Source of the DNA: Mariannaea sp. PMI_226
Lineage: Eukaryota > Ascomycota > Sordariomycetes > Hypocreales > Nectriaceae
Assembly (NCBI GenBank): GCA_024336345.1
Contig: JANFOG010000005.1
Coordinates: 2,108,001 to 2,172,000, forward strand
Reading direction: 5' to 3'
DNA: 64,000 nt
The notes under the pieces are model-generated. The model did not search any database and was not told the DNA's origin. It worked only from the letters and a program-made list of their open reading frames with translations. Positions within the stretch are counted from its first letter, which is position 1; every line of letters starts with the position of its first letter. Below, one piece after another: positions 1-11,546 of the stretch. A program made the translations under genes and the position numbers.

Positions 1-390
1 CCTCTAGTGGGATCATAGATATCTATTCGTGGATATCTACTCCATAAAGTAATGTATAGTACTGCATGATGTACATAGTGCGCGCCTTTGTTCAGGTCTC
101 CCCCGCGAGTGATATTGGGCATAGTAGTTGTCCCTCGAACGGGTACGGGTGGCCTTCAGCCGCCTTACACCTCCCCAACTACAGATAATCGGAATTGTGT
201 CGTATGAAAACAGAGTGTGTTGATCCATCATAAGCTCGCTCGCTATAATCCCATGCCAGAGCTCCTTAATTTACATACCAGTCAATGGTTTCCCAACTCT
301 CTTTGGCCAGGAAACCCATGAGGTTTTCCATACACAAAGCCATGCACTGAAAATGTGCTTCTTTTTCCTTTCCCACAAATTTTTGGGCTT
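1..390. other. 3' flank of MCT1, no gene seen
   Basis: This left edge lies downstream of the MCT1 stop codon. The only open frames are under 70 codons and resemble nothing I know. I see no RNA gene or repeat. Confidence 0.5.
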
Positions 391-1849
391 TTATTCGGAA
401 TACTCATCGTCCTCCATAATGTTCGCCGTGTCTTCCAGGCCCCTAAGCACCTCCTCCACATCCGAAGGGTCGGTGATAGCCCACACTCCTCCGCCTTTGA
501 CTAAATCCTTGCCTCGCATACCCACTTCCTTACCCACCAAGTTTCGACCGACCTTCCCCGGACCAACGCCTACCCAGCGACGGATCCGGCCCTCTTGATC
601 CAAGTATTTAATGCTGTCCCACCACCGCACGGTGTCGTAGCATCCCCTGGCGAGAAGCTCCTTGAACTCGGCCTTGCTGCCAACGGGTTCAGCCGAGACG
701 TTGCTGACCAGCGGTAACTGGCCAGGAAAGGTGACAATGTCTTCATTCTCGTGGCCCTTGGCGCGGCTCTTCTCGTCCAGCAGGCTCTTCATAACCTGGA
801 CGGCGGGCTTCATGATAGGGCTGTGAAAGGGACTGTCGCTCTTGAGTCTCACGGCACGCGGGTCGTAGCCCAGAAACTGGCGGACGTGAGCTACCAGCAT
901 CTTGATACGCTCAATGTTGCCACTGAGGACAATCTGGTTCTTGCTGTTGATGTTGGCAATCAACACCTGGTCGATGGGGGGTACGTCATCCATGTCCTCT
1001 CTTGCAACTCCCACAAAGTCTTGAATAGCTTCAACTAATTTATCCATATGTTCCGGGTGCGATATCACAGCCACCATGCCGTACTCTCCCCCATATTCAT
1101 CGATTGCGCGCGCTGTTGCCTCAGCCATGGCCTCGGCACGCTTGGTCACGAGGTATAAGCTGTCCTGGAAGGTCACATATCCGCCGGCCACGATAGCAGC
1201 AAACTCTCCCAGGGAGTGACCAAGTGTCACATCGAAATGGTCGGTGACTTTGAAGCCAAACTCCCTCTCGAGAATGCGGAGGATGAAAATTGAGGTGGCC
1301 ATGATGGCCGGCTGGGCGTTGGGGGTCTCATTAAGAATGCGGGAGGGCCCATTCTGGATCAGGTTGGTGAACCTGTAGCCCATGTATTCATCGATCTCGT
1401 CGCGAAGCTGCGAGGCGGTCGCGGGGAAAGCCTCGAGCCAAGGTGTGAGCATACCGACCCGTTGAACGCCCTGGCCTGATGTTGGTGCAACATTGTCAGC
1501 TCAGGTGATTTTTTGTTTTCTCAAGCAGCAAGCAAGTAGGACTACAGCAACAACTAAATAATGTTCTCAAACTACGACAAAAAAAAAGTTATAGACAAGA
1601 GATGGGTAAAAAGAAAGAAAGGCAGGCCAAAAGCAAACGCAAAAGGGGACGCAAAAGTAAAGATTTCCACCAACCTGGGAAGAAGAGAGCGGTCCTGGTG
1701 CCTCCACGATGCGTCGACCTCCATCTCCGCGACTGCGGGGACGATGGAGCCAACAGCCGGCGTCCGGGGACATGAGAGGGTCGATGCAGGGCCGGAGCGC
1801 ATCGGCGCCGGAGCAGCGCTGGAGTCGTAGGCGTCGCGAGCCGTTGCAT
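391..1849 (-). CDS. MCT1: Mitochondrial malonyl-CoA:ACP transacylase
   Basis: It transfers malonyl groups from CoA to the mitochondrial acyl carrier protein in type II fatty acid synthesis, the pathway that feeds lipoate synthesis. Two exons, 1675-1849 and 391-1475, join across a 199-nt intron (donor GTTGGT, acceptor CAG) and give 419 residues. Exon 1 is an Arg/Pro/Ser-rich, acid-free leader typical of a mitochondrial presequence, ending in ALFFPG. The splice restores the family motif PGQGVQRVGM. The nucleophile motif GHSLGE places the catalytic Ser near residue 146, and the partner His lies in SPFHSP near residue 276. The start at 1849 was chosen because it gives a clean presequence. The frame stays open further upstream to about 2101, but that stretch is Pro/Leu/Ser-rich leader translation. 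Family assignment is firm; targeting is inferred. Confidence 0.92.
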
Positions 1850-2883
1850 GGCCGTTTCGTCCGTTTTTCTCACAAACAAGACCGTGACCGTGACCGTCTG
1901 GGGGACGTCGCTTCTCGCAATGACATGTCTCGGTGTGGTTTCTCCCCTTGGCGCCCGGTTGAGAGGAAGAGGGAACAAGGGAGGAGGAGGGGGGTAAGGT
2001 GCGAAGCGAGGTGAGGCGAGGCGAAGAGGAGGGGAGGGGAGGGGAGGGGAGAAAAGGAAGAGAAAAGGATAGAAGGAACAGAGACAGAGAGGCCACAACA
2101 AAAAAAAAAAGACGGCAAAGAAGCCCGAACCCGGCCGTGCCCGGGGCTCAGCCTCTGGGGGACCTTGTGTCGGTAATCAATTTACGAAGGTTGATTAATT
2201 GTTCCTTGGTAGTTTCGATCGTGCCAAATGCATCTGGCCCATCTGAATAAAGGGAATTAAAGGTAGCGGAACTTGATTATGACATAGGTACAATATAGTC
2301 CCTGGTTGGCGCGATGGAGCTACCCCACGCTTAGAGCCGATGCACCGAGGAGCAGCTTCGGGATTCCGCTCTCGTGGGGGTGGAGGGGGGCGGTGACTCG
2401 TGGTTAATCACTGTAGTTACAGTAATTACAGTGAGAAGCCAAATGAAGAGATCTCGTGATACCGGAACTATATGTGCATACTGTTTGTCGTTGGTTTTTG
2501 CAAATGCCACCAAAGTCCGGCACTTTATCAGTGATATATAAAATTCACTCACACAGCGAGAATGCTGTTTTTATTCTCAAATAACATGTAAAATAAAATA
2601 AGATGAAATAAAGACAGAGATTAAAGAAGAAAAAAATTAGTCACGCGAAAGATCTACTCATGGTAGCAGTTTTCATCAATTCATTCGGTCATTGATTCTC
2701 TTGTACCTTTCTTCATAGCTTGCTAGTTCATCATGATGTATTACCTTCACCTCCATCTTTTGTGTATACGTCTCTCTGTAATCCATATCCTTTCTTGTTG
2801 ACCTCGAGATAATTTTTTTCTTATCTCATCCATATGGATAGAATTCCTCGGAATTCACACAATCAAATCCACACAAAACACTT
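1850..2883. promoter_or_regulatory. MCT1 upstream region and APM3 3' flank
   Basis: This 1-kb spacer holds the MCT1 leader/promoter on the minus strand and the 3' flank of APM3. A run of GGGGA units on the plus strand at about 2033-2053 (C-rich on the MCT1 sense strand) could form a G-quadruplex. A/T-rich sequence follows from 2550 to 2840. I see no gene here. Confidence 0.4.
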
Positions 2884-4657
2884 CTAGCATCGAATCTCTA
2901 CCCCTCCTTTGCTCACGGTCAAATACTTGACTCCTTTGTATGGCTTGACGCTCTCCCCGAGGCCTCGGCTCTTTCTCGTATCCAGCACGATACTCTCCAC
3001 CTTCAACCCGCTTGCTAGCCATCCCTTGACCGAGAAGCTCACCGATGCAGAAGATGGCATCAGGATCTTATTCTGCGCAACCTTCTTGGGATCTCGGTCT
3101 TCGCCTTCGCTGTCCTTCGCCTTCGCCTTCGCACTCTTCGCCACCGGTACGCGTTGGTAGGGTTCGTTGAAGGTATAGTCAGGTCCGAATCCAAACCCGC
3201 TAGGATCGAGTTCATCCTCATCACTGTCTGCTAAGGGACCAACAACCGTGCACCGTAGACCAAAGTAACTCGTTCCTCCAGAGAGCTCTTTCGTCGGGAT
3301 TGTCCATTCCAGCACCCTCTCGCCAGGGTTGAAGCTCGCATCGCCTCGGCTTGGTCGAATCTCGGTCAAGTTCCTGACATCTGCTGGCAGTGGTATGGAC
3401 ACATTCAAGTCTTCCATCAATGGCGCGCCAGGCGACCCGGGATGTGGTCCTCCCAACCGGCCCGGGCCACCACCCCTCCCAAGGCCAGAAGGATTTGGTG
3501 ACGGAGCTCCTGGAACTCTGTTCACTTGCAACCTGACTTCAAAGTCCGAGCCCAGGGGTCCAAGACCCGTCTTGATCTCCATGTTGACAGGCAGCTTGAG
3601 ATTATTTGAGTTGGAGCTCGCGCTCTTCCCGCCAGTAAACGGTAAAAGATCCACCTCGTAACCTGCCAGGATAAATCTTCCATCCGGCGGTATGAAGCTC
3701 AGTTCACCAGGTCTCTCTTTCCACCTATGCAGCCGCACGCAGGGATGAAATACCGGTAGCTCCATGACGCTGCCAAGATTGTGCTTCCCTGATGGACTCG
3801 TGAGAGTAAGAATGACATCTGGGATGCCTGATATTTTTGAGGTGAATGCAATGGTGCCGTTTGCAAAGGCGGCCAGTGGTCTTCCTGAAGGCGCAAGCGT
3901 TACCGACAAGGTCTCAACAATATCGGCGTACATTTCGTTTGAGGTGTGTCGCACGTTCGCTCGCCTCCACGGAAGGGCAGAGGTATTCGATGAAACTAGA
4001 GCCGGCGCACTCGAGTTGGCAAAGTTAGTGCTTAAGGCATTTTTCCTGGCAACATGATTAGCTCTGAAGATATCTCGGAAATTGTGACAGTGACAGTGAT
4101 AGTGTCAGCGCAGTGCCACAACGGGAGGTCTACCAACCCTGGGAGATTCAGGCCACCGAGAAGCTTGCCAACCCAGCCTTCCTGTTCTACAACCTCGCGC
4201 AAGGCATTGGGCTCCGTAGTGCTGATTACTCCAGCATCGCACATCTCCGTCAACAGCTGGGCGATAATATCATAGTTGTTCTCAATCTTGACGGCCAGGA
4301 TCGGCGCGCCAAGGAAGTCCTCGAAGGCATCGATAACGCGGTGGAGGAACTCGAAGACCAGAAGAGGCTCGATCTCGGAAGAAGTGGTGATTAGGAATAG
4401 TAGGTTCGCATGGTTCAGGCTAAAGACTAAGGTCGGCGGGTTCGTGTTGGAGAGGTAGATGAGGTTCGGTCGTGGAGCTGGGTGTTCGAGATAGAGGGGT
4501 AGTAGATGAGCCACCGAGAGCGGCCTGCCCGTGTAGGTATGGGACAGAATAGGATTCCTGGGGGTGGGTTAGACTGGCAGGTCCTATGGCTTTCTCTGGA
4601 CTGCAGCACGTACCTGTTGTCATCGCAAATATGCAAGGCCTCGATAACGCCGCTCAT
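2884..4657 (-). CDS. APM3: AP-3 adaptor complex mu subunit
   Basis: This is the medium (mu) chain of the AP-3 adaptor, which sorts cargo from Golgi/endosomes directly to the vacuole. Three exons, 4614-4657, 4138-4557 and 2884-4045, are separated by introns of 56 and 92 nt and give 541 residues. The N-terminus MSGVIEALHI and the following longin fold (about 1-150, with HLLPLYLEH and FEFLHRVIDAFEDFLG) are diagnostic. The second splice restores NLPGK and leads through a Ser/Ala linker to PWRRANVRHTSNE (about 180-192), which opens the mu-homology domain. FHPCVRLHRW and LSFIPPDG are classic AP-3 mu signatures, and the protein ends in KPYKGVKYLTVSKGG. The start is the third of three nearby Met codons (4669, 4663, 4657), chosen because it matches the conserved beginning. 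It faces the DMAC1-like gene across about 350 bp. Confidence 0.93.
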
Positions 4658-5009
4658 GGTCATGGCCAACCCCTTCGTTGGAGCTCACTGCAATTTGAGG
4701 CTTGAAGCTTTGGCCGGTGACAGACGTTCGCGGATCTATTCCGACAGGGGGACGTGCCATGGGAGGATGGTGGTGGCCATAATGACGAAAGACCGATCGA
4801 TAGCTGTGCATGACTAAGCTGGAAAAGTGGTTGCTGCCATCCAATCACGAATAGCACCGTCACACAAACCCCAGGTTCACTGATCGAAAGCTCGTGATAA
4901 TTTAGGAGAAATCGGCCGATTGCTCGATTGCTTTCATTTTTCAGATCGCTTGCTCGTTCGCTCACCTTCTTTTGTAGTTCAGATTCACCCGCGGAACAAG
5001 TCCTTCAAC
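4658..5009. promoter_or_regulatory. Divergent promoter APM3 / DMAC1-like
   Basis: This 352-bp spacer separates two genes transcribed away from each other, so it must carry both promoters and leaders. I see no clear TATA box. Confidence 0.45.
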
Positions 5010-5360
5010 ATGGCAGGAGACAAGATTCCGACCGTCCAGTCCCTCGAGAGACCCGAGAAGCTCGAGGACATCCTGCGACAGGACCGCGGCGACGACTGCC
5101 TCCCCTGCAAAGTTGTTGGTAAATTCTTCCAAGCAATGCGCCCCGAACAGCATCCAACTGGTCCTAACTTTGACTTAGGCAGCGGTGCTTTCTTCGGCCT
5201 CGCAGCCTATAGCTACGTCTCGGGCATGTCGCAGCTCGAGAAGCAGCGGGCCCTGATCCTCAAGAGCAACTCCATGTTCGGAATGCGCAGCAGGAGATTC
5301 GGCATCACCAGCATTGCTCTTGGGTTTGTGTGGATGGGCCTTTGGAGAGCATTCAGGTAG
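5010..5360 (+). CDS. DUF4536/DMAC1-like small mitochondrial membrane protein
   Basis: The short protein carries the DCLPCKVVG motif (a CxxC pair), then a Gly-rich hydrophobic segment, and ends with a second membrane-like segment (ITSIALGFVWMGLWRAF). This matches the DUF4536 family, whose animal member DMAC1 helps assemble the distal membrane arm of complex I. A role in the inner mitochondrial membrane is inferred from that. I place a 60-nt intron at 5119-5178 (donor GTAAAT, branch CCTAAC, acceptor TTAG), giving exons 5010-5118 and 5179-5360 and 96 residues. The intron is a multiple of three and has no stop, so unspliced RNA would encode 116 residues. Splicing is preferred because it restores CKVVGSGAFFG without a 20-residue insertion. 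The start is the Met after the leader sequence CTTCAACATGG. Confidence 0.75.
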   Translation: MAGDKIPTVQSLERPEKLEDILRQDRGDDCLPCKVVGKFFQAMRPEQHPTGPNFDLGSGAFFGLAAYSYVSGMSQLEKQRALILKSNSMFGMRSRRFGITSIALGFVWMGLWRAFR

Positions 5361-6279
5361 ATAAGAGAAGGGATAATACGAAGAGGAATAAGAACAAGTG
5401 GACAATGGGGAAAAGAGACGACGCCGTGGCTCGACAGAAGCGTCCCCGGGGGAGAACGATAGCGAAACTCCACTCCGTCCGCAAACTTGATTACAGCTTG
5501 GGAGATATCGCACTTCTCCCAGAAGCACTGCTTGACGAGTGACCATTTAGGTCTTGGTGTGCAGTCCAGCTGTGAATGCTTCATACAACCAAGCACATTC
5601 GGCAACCTGTCTACGAATGCGATGAGTGGGAATGCGCACAACTCAACCAAGGAAGAAAAATGGTGTTTGAAATTGACCTGTAATTTTATGTACACTACTG
5701 TTATATGAAGAATAGACGTGACATGGCTACGACAAGTGGTTTCCGTGCAAGACGCCGTCTCGCCTTCGGAGGCCCTCAGTGAGGATGTATGCCTTTGAAA
5801 TGGCGCTGAGTGTCGAAGATAAGGAATCAATTTCATCCAATGACAGCAAATGAATTATATCAAAGACTTCAAAGACCAGAAGCGATATGCGCTGTATAAA
5901 CTGATTTAGATTCTATGTTTGATCATCCCGAGAGGACCCTGTCTTCACTAAGTTCTTCCCCATCCCACCCTACATTCATTGGGCCACCGAAAACTTGACT
6001 TTGCGCCCCACATTGAATCTTTATTCAACTTCAACCTCCATATCGTCAAACATCAAAACACCATTAATCACATCAAGACACAATCTACAACCATACCGGC
6101 ACACCAGAAGAGAGACTATCTGCATCAACCATCCAAAAGCGCATACATACCAACTCATTGTGAAAGGAGCTCGGTGTGAACACCATCTGGCCCGGCCCTG
6201 AAAAAAAAACTCGGCCGTCTCACTAGCCCGGCTTGTAGCCTCGCCTCAAAGAGCGCCTTCTCACCTCTGAGCCTTCACA
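5361..6279. other. Spacer DMAC1-like to RRP4
   Basis: It holds the 3' flank of the DMAC1-like gene and the promoter/leader of RRP4. From about 6000 to 6180 the sequence is C/A-rich, as in many fungal leaders. A 207-codon minus-strand frame (5213-5836) overlaps the coding region antisense, is cysteine-rich without a pattern, and is not credible. Confidence 0.4.
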
Positions 6280-7344
6280 ATGCCCATCACAATCCTTAAC
6301 CCCCAACCTGTGGCACCCAGGAGGAGAGCGCTAGACGCCGGCTCAGATTCTGATTCTGATTCCAACGGTGGCGCTGACGTCGGTGGTGAAGATATCCTCA
6401 CTCCAGGCACACTCATCACTTCAAATCCGCAGTGGATGCGGTAAGTCAACCACAATATTCCTTTCCTCAATGCATATTATAAAAACGGCGTATCTAACAA
6501 GCTCTGTCCCCAAAGTGGCCATGGAACATATGTTCCCTCTGGCTCATCAGACATCACATCCTCCCTAGCAGGCACTCTCACCAAGACCAATAAGCTTCTC
6601 TCCGTGCGGCCCCTTCGCGCCAGGTACACACCGGAAATTGGTGACCTGGTCGTCGGCCGCATCGTCGAGGTCCAGGCCAAGCGCTGGCGCGTCGATGTTG
6701 CCGCCTCGCAGCTGGCCATCCTGCAGATTTCCGCCATCAACCTGCCCGGCGGCATCCTGCGCAAGCGCACTGAGACCGACGAGCTGCAGATCCGGAGCTT
6801 CTTCGCCGAGGGCGACCTGGTCGTCGCCGAGGTCCAACAGCTGCACCAGGACGGCGCCGCCAGCTTGCACACGCGAAGTCTCAAGTACGGCAAGCTGCGC
6901 AACGGCGTCTTCGTCAGCGTTTCCGGCACTGGAGGCGGCGGCGGCGTCGTCCGCTCCAAGCGACAGGTCTGGACCATGGACGTTGCCAACGCCGGCGGCA
7001 AGGTCGACATTCTCCTGGGCGTCAACGGCTACATTTGGATTAGCAAGCACGTCGAAGGCGATGCCAACGCCGAGTCGGCCGGTATCAATCGCATGGAGGA
7101 GAGCGTCACCAGCAAGGTGTACTCCAGCCAGAACGATCCCATTGATGTGTCAGCAATGCGGGAGATTGCCAGGATCCGCAGTGTCATTTTGGCGCTGGTT
7201 GAGAACGGGCTGAGAGTTGACGAAGAGACTGTCACGAATGGATACAACGAAGCTGTGGAATTGGGCAGGGAGTCAACAGACGACGATCTTTACTTGGGAG
7301 GAGACAAGGGTCGTCGATTGGCAGCGGCCTTATCCGGCCACTAG
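6280..7344 (+). CDS. RRP4: Exosome complex RNA-binding subunit Rrp4
   Basis: Rrp4 is one of the three S1/KH cap proteins of the RNA exosome, guiding 3'-to-5' decay and processing of rRNA, snRNA and mRNA in nucleus and cytoplasm. Exons 6280-6440 and 6516-7344 (75-nt intron, donor GTAAGT, branch CTAAC) give 329 residues. The N-terminal domain has [14 protein letters not shown], spliced directly to GHGTYVPSG, the exosome N-terminal signature. The S1 domain follows with [20 protein letters not shown], then the KH-like region with [13 protein letters not shown]. An acidic SDSDSD patch precedes the N-terminal domain. The start is the only Met giving this conserved order, after a C/A-rich leader. 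It converges on HFD1. Confidence 0.94.
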
Positions 7345-7758
7345 ATGGAATATGCGATTGAAGAAAAAAACAGATGGAATGAATATTATCCAAACGAGCT
7401 AGGGCGAATCAAATGTCAAAGGACGAATATACCAATAGACAGACTTTGGGCTATCAGAAGCCTCTCCTACTACATATACAAATATCCCCTTGAAAAGATG
7501 TCGTCCTCCTGTGACTTGGTCTCCCAAATCCCTCGGGTTGTGTAGACAATGGGGGATATAAAATTTCCAACATCACATAAAATATACTATACACTACCTA
7601 CCTACGTCAATTGGTTTTCGACGTCGAGTCGGGGGATCTGCCAAACCAACATCAGCAGTCAAATACCGCCTGCAAAATTATCGCACTTTTTCTTTTCACC
7701 CTTTTATCCTTCTTTCTTCCCTCTTTTTCGTTGGCTTAAGACATTCGATTGCAGAAAA
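7345..7758. other. Convergent 3' region RRP4 / HFD1
   Basis: Both neighbours end here. It contains a TACCTACCTAC cluster near 7597 and a T/C-rich stretch near 7690-7735. I see nothing else. Confidence 0.4.
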
Positions 7759-9434
7759 TCATTTGAGCAGCCATTGGTTCAGCGAGTCATTCTTCATGCC
7801 AATTGCAGCTGCCATTATTAAAATTGCCCACCTTAGCAGAGCGGCCTTTGCGGTCTTACCGCCCAAGCTGAGCACCAGGCCGATGAGGTACGTGATACCC
7901 CGAGTCGGGTTCCCCTGACGATCAAAGTTGGGCTTCATGCCATTCAAGCGGTATAGACGCTTGAGGTGAGGCCACGAGTATGGCATATAGCGTACACGCA
8001 GGACGGCCTCGGCCCAGCTGGGAGTCTTGGCGATTGGTCGCTGATGGCTGAATGCCTTGAAGGAGTAGTAGCCGTGGTAGGATCCCATGCCCGATTGACC
8101 CACTCCGCCGATGGGAGATTGGGGAATCTGGCAGTGGAGGAAGGAGTCGTTGATGGTGGCGCCACCGGAGGTGACATTGTCAAGCACTAAAGCAAGTCAG
8201 CCAATGCTCAACATGTTGGGAGTTGGTGGGTTATTTGTCACGTACCTTTGTTAGCTTCAGCGTCTGTGCCAAAGCAGAAGAGGGCGAGAGGCGTGGGATC
8301 GACCTCGTTGGCGATATCAATAGCCTGATCAAGAGTATCATAGGCCATGATGGAGAAAATGGGTCCAAAGGACTCCTGCACCATCATACTATCCTCGATG
8401 CTGTCGACAAGAACGGCAGTAGGCTCAATAAAGAGGTCTGATTCATCCATGGAGCCGCCCAACACAATCTTACCCTGGGTGGAATCAAGCATCTTCTTGA
8501 GGCGGTTGAAATGATGAATGTTCACCACGCGGGAGTAATCAGGGCTTCGCTTGGCGCCCTTGGGCATGAAGGCACGTAGTTGGCTATTCAGCTCACCGAT
8601 AAGTGGCGAAAGGACGCTGCGCTCAACTAGGATGTAGTTGTGAGACAGGCAGACCTGGCCGGCATTGAGGGCCTTTTGGAAAAGCAAGCGTCTGGCAGCT
8701 AGCTTGAGGTTGGCATTCTTTGTCACGAAGGCAGGGTTCTGGCCGCCAAGCTCGAGGAGGACGGGGGTGAGAGTCTCAGCCGCCTTCTGGGCAATAATTT
8801 TGCCGACACCTTTACCACCAGTAAAGACAATCTTGTCGAACTTTTGGTCGAGAATAGCCTGGGATTCTGGAAGGGCACCGTTGACATAGGTGTAGCAGTC
8901 CGGGTCCAGGGCATCGTCGAAGATCTTGGCCAGGACCATTGCAGAATTGGGAGAGGATTCGGATGCCTTGAGGATAACACAATTACCGGCCGCAATTGCA
9001 CCAATAACGGGTGTCAGGTTGAGCTGGAAGGGATAGTTGTACGACCCGATGGCGAGAATGACACCTAATGGTTCATTGCGAATACGGTAGCCCATGGGCT
9101 TGAATTCGAAGGGAACGTTGACGACGTTTTCATCCTTGGCCCATTTCTCAATGTTGTTGATCTGATCCAGACACTCCCGCTTGACCCAGTCAATCTCGGA
9201 GATGATGGATTCGAATTGACACTTGCGCAGGTCCCTCTTGAGAGACTCCTCGATGAGTGGCGTGTTATCGACAATGCTCCAGTACAGCTTGCGCAGCTGA
9301 GCGATGCGGAACTGGATATTCTTTGTGCGGCCGGAGCGAAAGGTGGCCCTCAGATGCTGAACCTTTACTGGGATCTCATGCAGCGGGGTGGCCTCAAAGG
9401 CCGAGATCACCAAGTTGGATGAGGCCTGAGCCAT
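7759..9434 (-). CDS. HFD1: Membrane-anchored fatty aldehyde dehydrogenase (ALDH3 type)
   Basis: It oxidises long-chain aldehydes to fatty acids with NAD(P)+. Yeast Hfd1 does this for hexadecenal from sphingolipid breakdown and for the 4-hydroxybenzaldehyde step of ubiquinone synthesis. Exons 8246-9434 and 7759-8186 (59-nt intron, donor GTACGT, acceptor TTAG) give 538 residues from the MAQASS start. ALDH hallmarks are visible: SYNYPFQL (Asn near 133), FTGGKGVGK, ELGGQNP (general base Glu near 228), GQVCLS (nucleophile Cys near 262) and the late QSGMGSYHGYYSF block. The C-terminus carries a hydrophobic anchor (ALLRWAILIMAAAIGM), as expected for HFD1. A second in-frame Met at 9494 would add 20 residues, Arg-rich and without acids. 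I prefer 9434 for length but both are possible. Confidence 0.92.
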
Positions 9435-11546
9435 AGTGATTGGGCGGTGTTGAGGTGATCTGTAGAGCAAAGGTAGTCGTTTGAGCCGGTTCACTCAATA
9501 AAATGAATAACAATAAGAGATGGTCCCTTGGGGATAGTTCTTTTATTGCACCGTAGGCCGTGTGAGTAGGCGCGAAGCTCCAATCGTAGCTGGTGGAGAT
9601 TGCAAGCTTTAGGGTGCTGACGTCGGCGATCAGGGGTCTAGTGGCTCGTTTCCTCCTAGTAGTAGTGCGCACGCCCTCTCAATCTGTATGTTACAGTACA
9701 ACAAGAGACGAGCTGGATGGGGAGCTTTTGTATTTTCTTAGTTAGAGTGATGAGGGAAAAGTCTGACGTGATCAAGGATGCAGGGCAATTTAAGCTCTGG
9801 ATGGAAATGACGAGGGCACCGCGACGGACAAGGATAGAGTATATTACACGGCCTTGGTGCTGATGGCTGGTGAGAGTTACGGTTGTTTTTGGTGAAAGTG
9901 GCGTTTCTTGGATCCCCAGGCTGCAATAGGCTGACTTTTGCGTGCGGGTCTGAGTCGCTTTGCTGAAATAAGATAAGGTACGGTAGCTTAGGTAGTTGCC
10001 CGTTTTGTGTCCGTCTGTCAGAAGAGTCCCGGGCGAGGAGGAAGGGAGAAGGAAGTGTTGGGTACTTTCACGAATAATGATGATGAAGATGAGAATTAAA
10101 GAAAAGATGAAAGATAAGAAGCCAAGCCTGTGTTACGATAATTTCCAGGTATCAAGATGATGTTATAAGGACCGAACGGGGGCGGATATTAAAACCCCCT
10201 GGAGGGAAGTGAATGAGGGGTACTCCATCCACATACACTGTCCCTCACTACTCCGCAGAGCTAAGTATGCGAGATGCTTTGCAAGGCGCGCGGAGGAATT
10301 GTCTGCTATCTTGCTCCGACTGTATCCATCGTTTCCGGCTCCGACGGCGAGAGACGAGGGGGGTCACAGTATGGGCACATGGCATGTGACGGTAGCATTG
10401 GAGCAGCGGTTGTTTCCCCAACTTTTACTGGGTGGATTGGCCGCTTAGTCTTGTAAGGTCGATGCAATTCGGCCTCGGCATCCAAGGATGCGCGTGTGTA
10501 TGTGTGTTCTAGCCTAATTCTATGTGGGAAGACCGGGGTAGAAGGGGGCTAGAGATGGGGGCGAGAAAGATGGGGGCAAACAAATTGTGACCGAGGAACG
10601 GGGATTTGATAATATCGTCCGAATCAAGGAAGAGGTTTTGATGAGATGAGAAAATCAAGACTCTCCCTGCAATCGTTACCCGAACAAAATGCGGAGTAGG
10701 TAATTAACTTGCTACCTTATTACTGCATGTAAGTCGGATTACAGTGCATGCAGTTGAGGTCGCATTCGCTACTATACTGTCTTCAACACCACTCTGAGAC
10801 GGGAAAACACATCAGATGACGGATTATGGAGCGGTCTGTACCAGCATTGTCCAATTGTCTGTCTGAATAGACACGCAGGCGATTACCTCAAGTGCGAAAG
10901 AAACTGGGTACAATGCAGCCAAGATAAACTTAACAAACAACCTTATTCATGCCACCCGAGGAAGACGTGGACATGACGTGATGCTGGATGGTACCTGTTG
11001 CTATTCAAGCGCAGGTGTTCCAAGAGAGCTCTAATTAATGGTCCAAAATATAAGCTCGTTTACCTAGCGTGCGGCATACTTATGCAGGTGTCGACTCCTC
11101 CTCCAAGTGACAGTCCTCGGATTCGCAAGTTTCGGTCTACCCGATAAGATGCACCAAGAGACGACAGTTTGGCTGACATACAAGTTACCACCTTCTTGCC
11201 TTTGATTCTCTTTTCCTTCGACGATGCTACAGTAATTACCTACTGATTACTCACGCGGTCGAATGTGCACAAGGAATAGTCCCAAGTATACCTTGTTGGG
11301 TGTCTCAAGTGTAGGCAGGAAAGTAAGTAGGTAGGTAGGTACTCGCTTATTGTTTTTACTATCCATGTACATACATCATCTAGTCGAATGCCTCTTTAAA
11401 CCTACATTGTACAAGCACGTCTCCCAGGTGCATGTCCGTCTTCATAGTGTTTTATAATACATTTCTTCCAACACAGAGCCATCATGCCTTCGTCAAACTC
11501 CCAAAGAGTAAGGTATAGATAGGTTTGCCTCCTCCATCAATGTCCT
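9435..11546. other. 2.1-kb gene-free spacer HFD1 to mS35
   Basis: It contains the HFD1 promoter/leader and the mS35 3' flank. A triple TAGGTA cluster lies at about 11328-11341. Open frames stay below 100 codons without recognisable content. I see no gene. Confidence 0.4.

Noticed and set aside
5213..5836. 207-codon minus-strand frame
   Set aside because: It runs antisense through the DMAC1-like exon, has no domain and patternless cysteines, and a better-supported gene occupies the plus strand.
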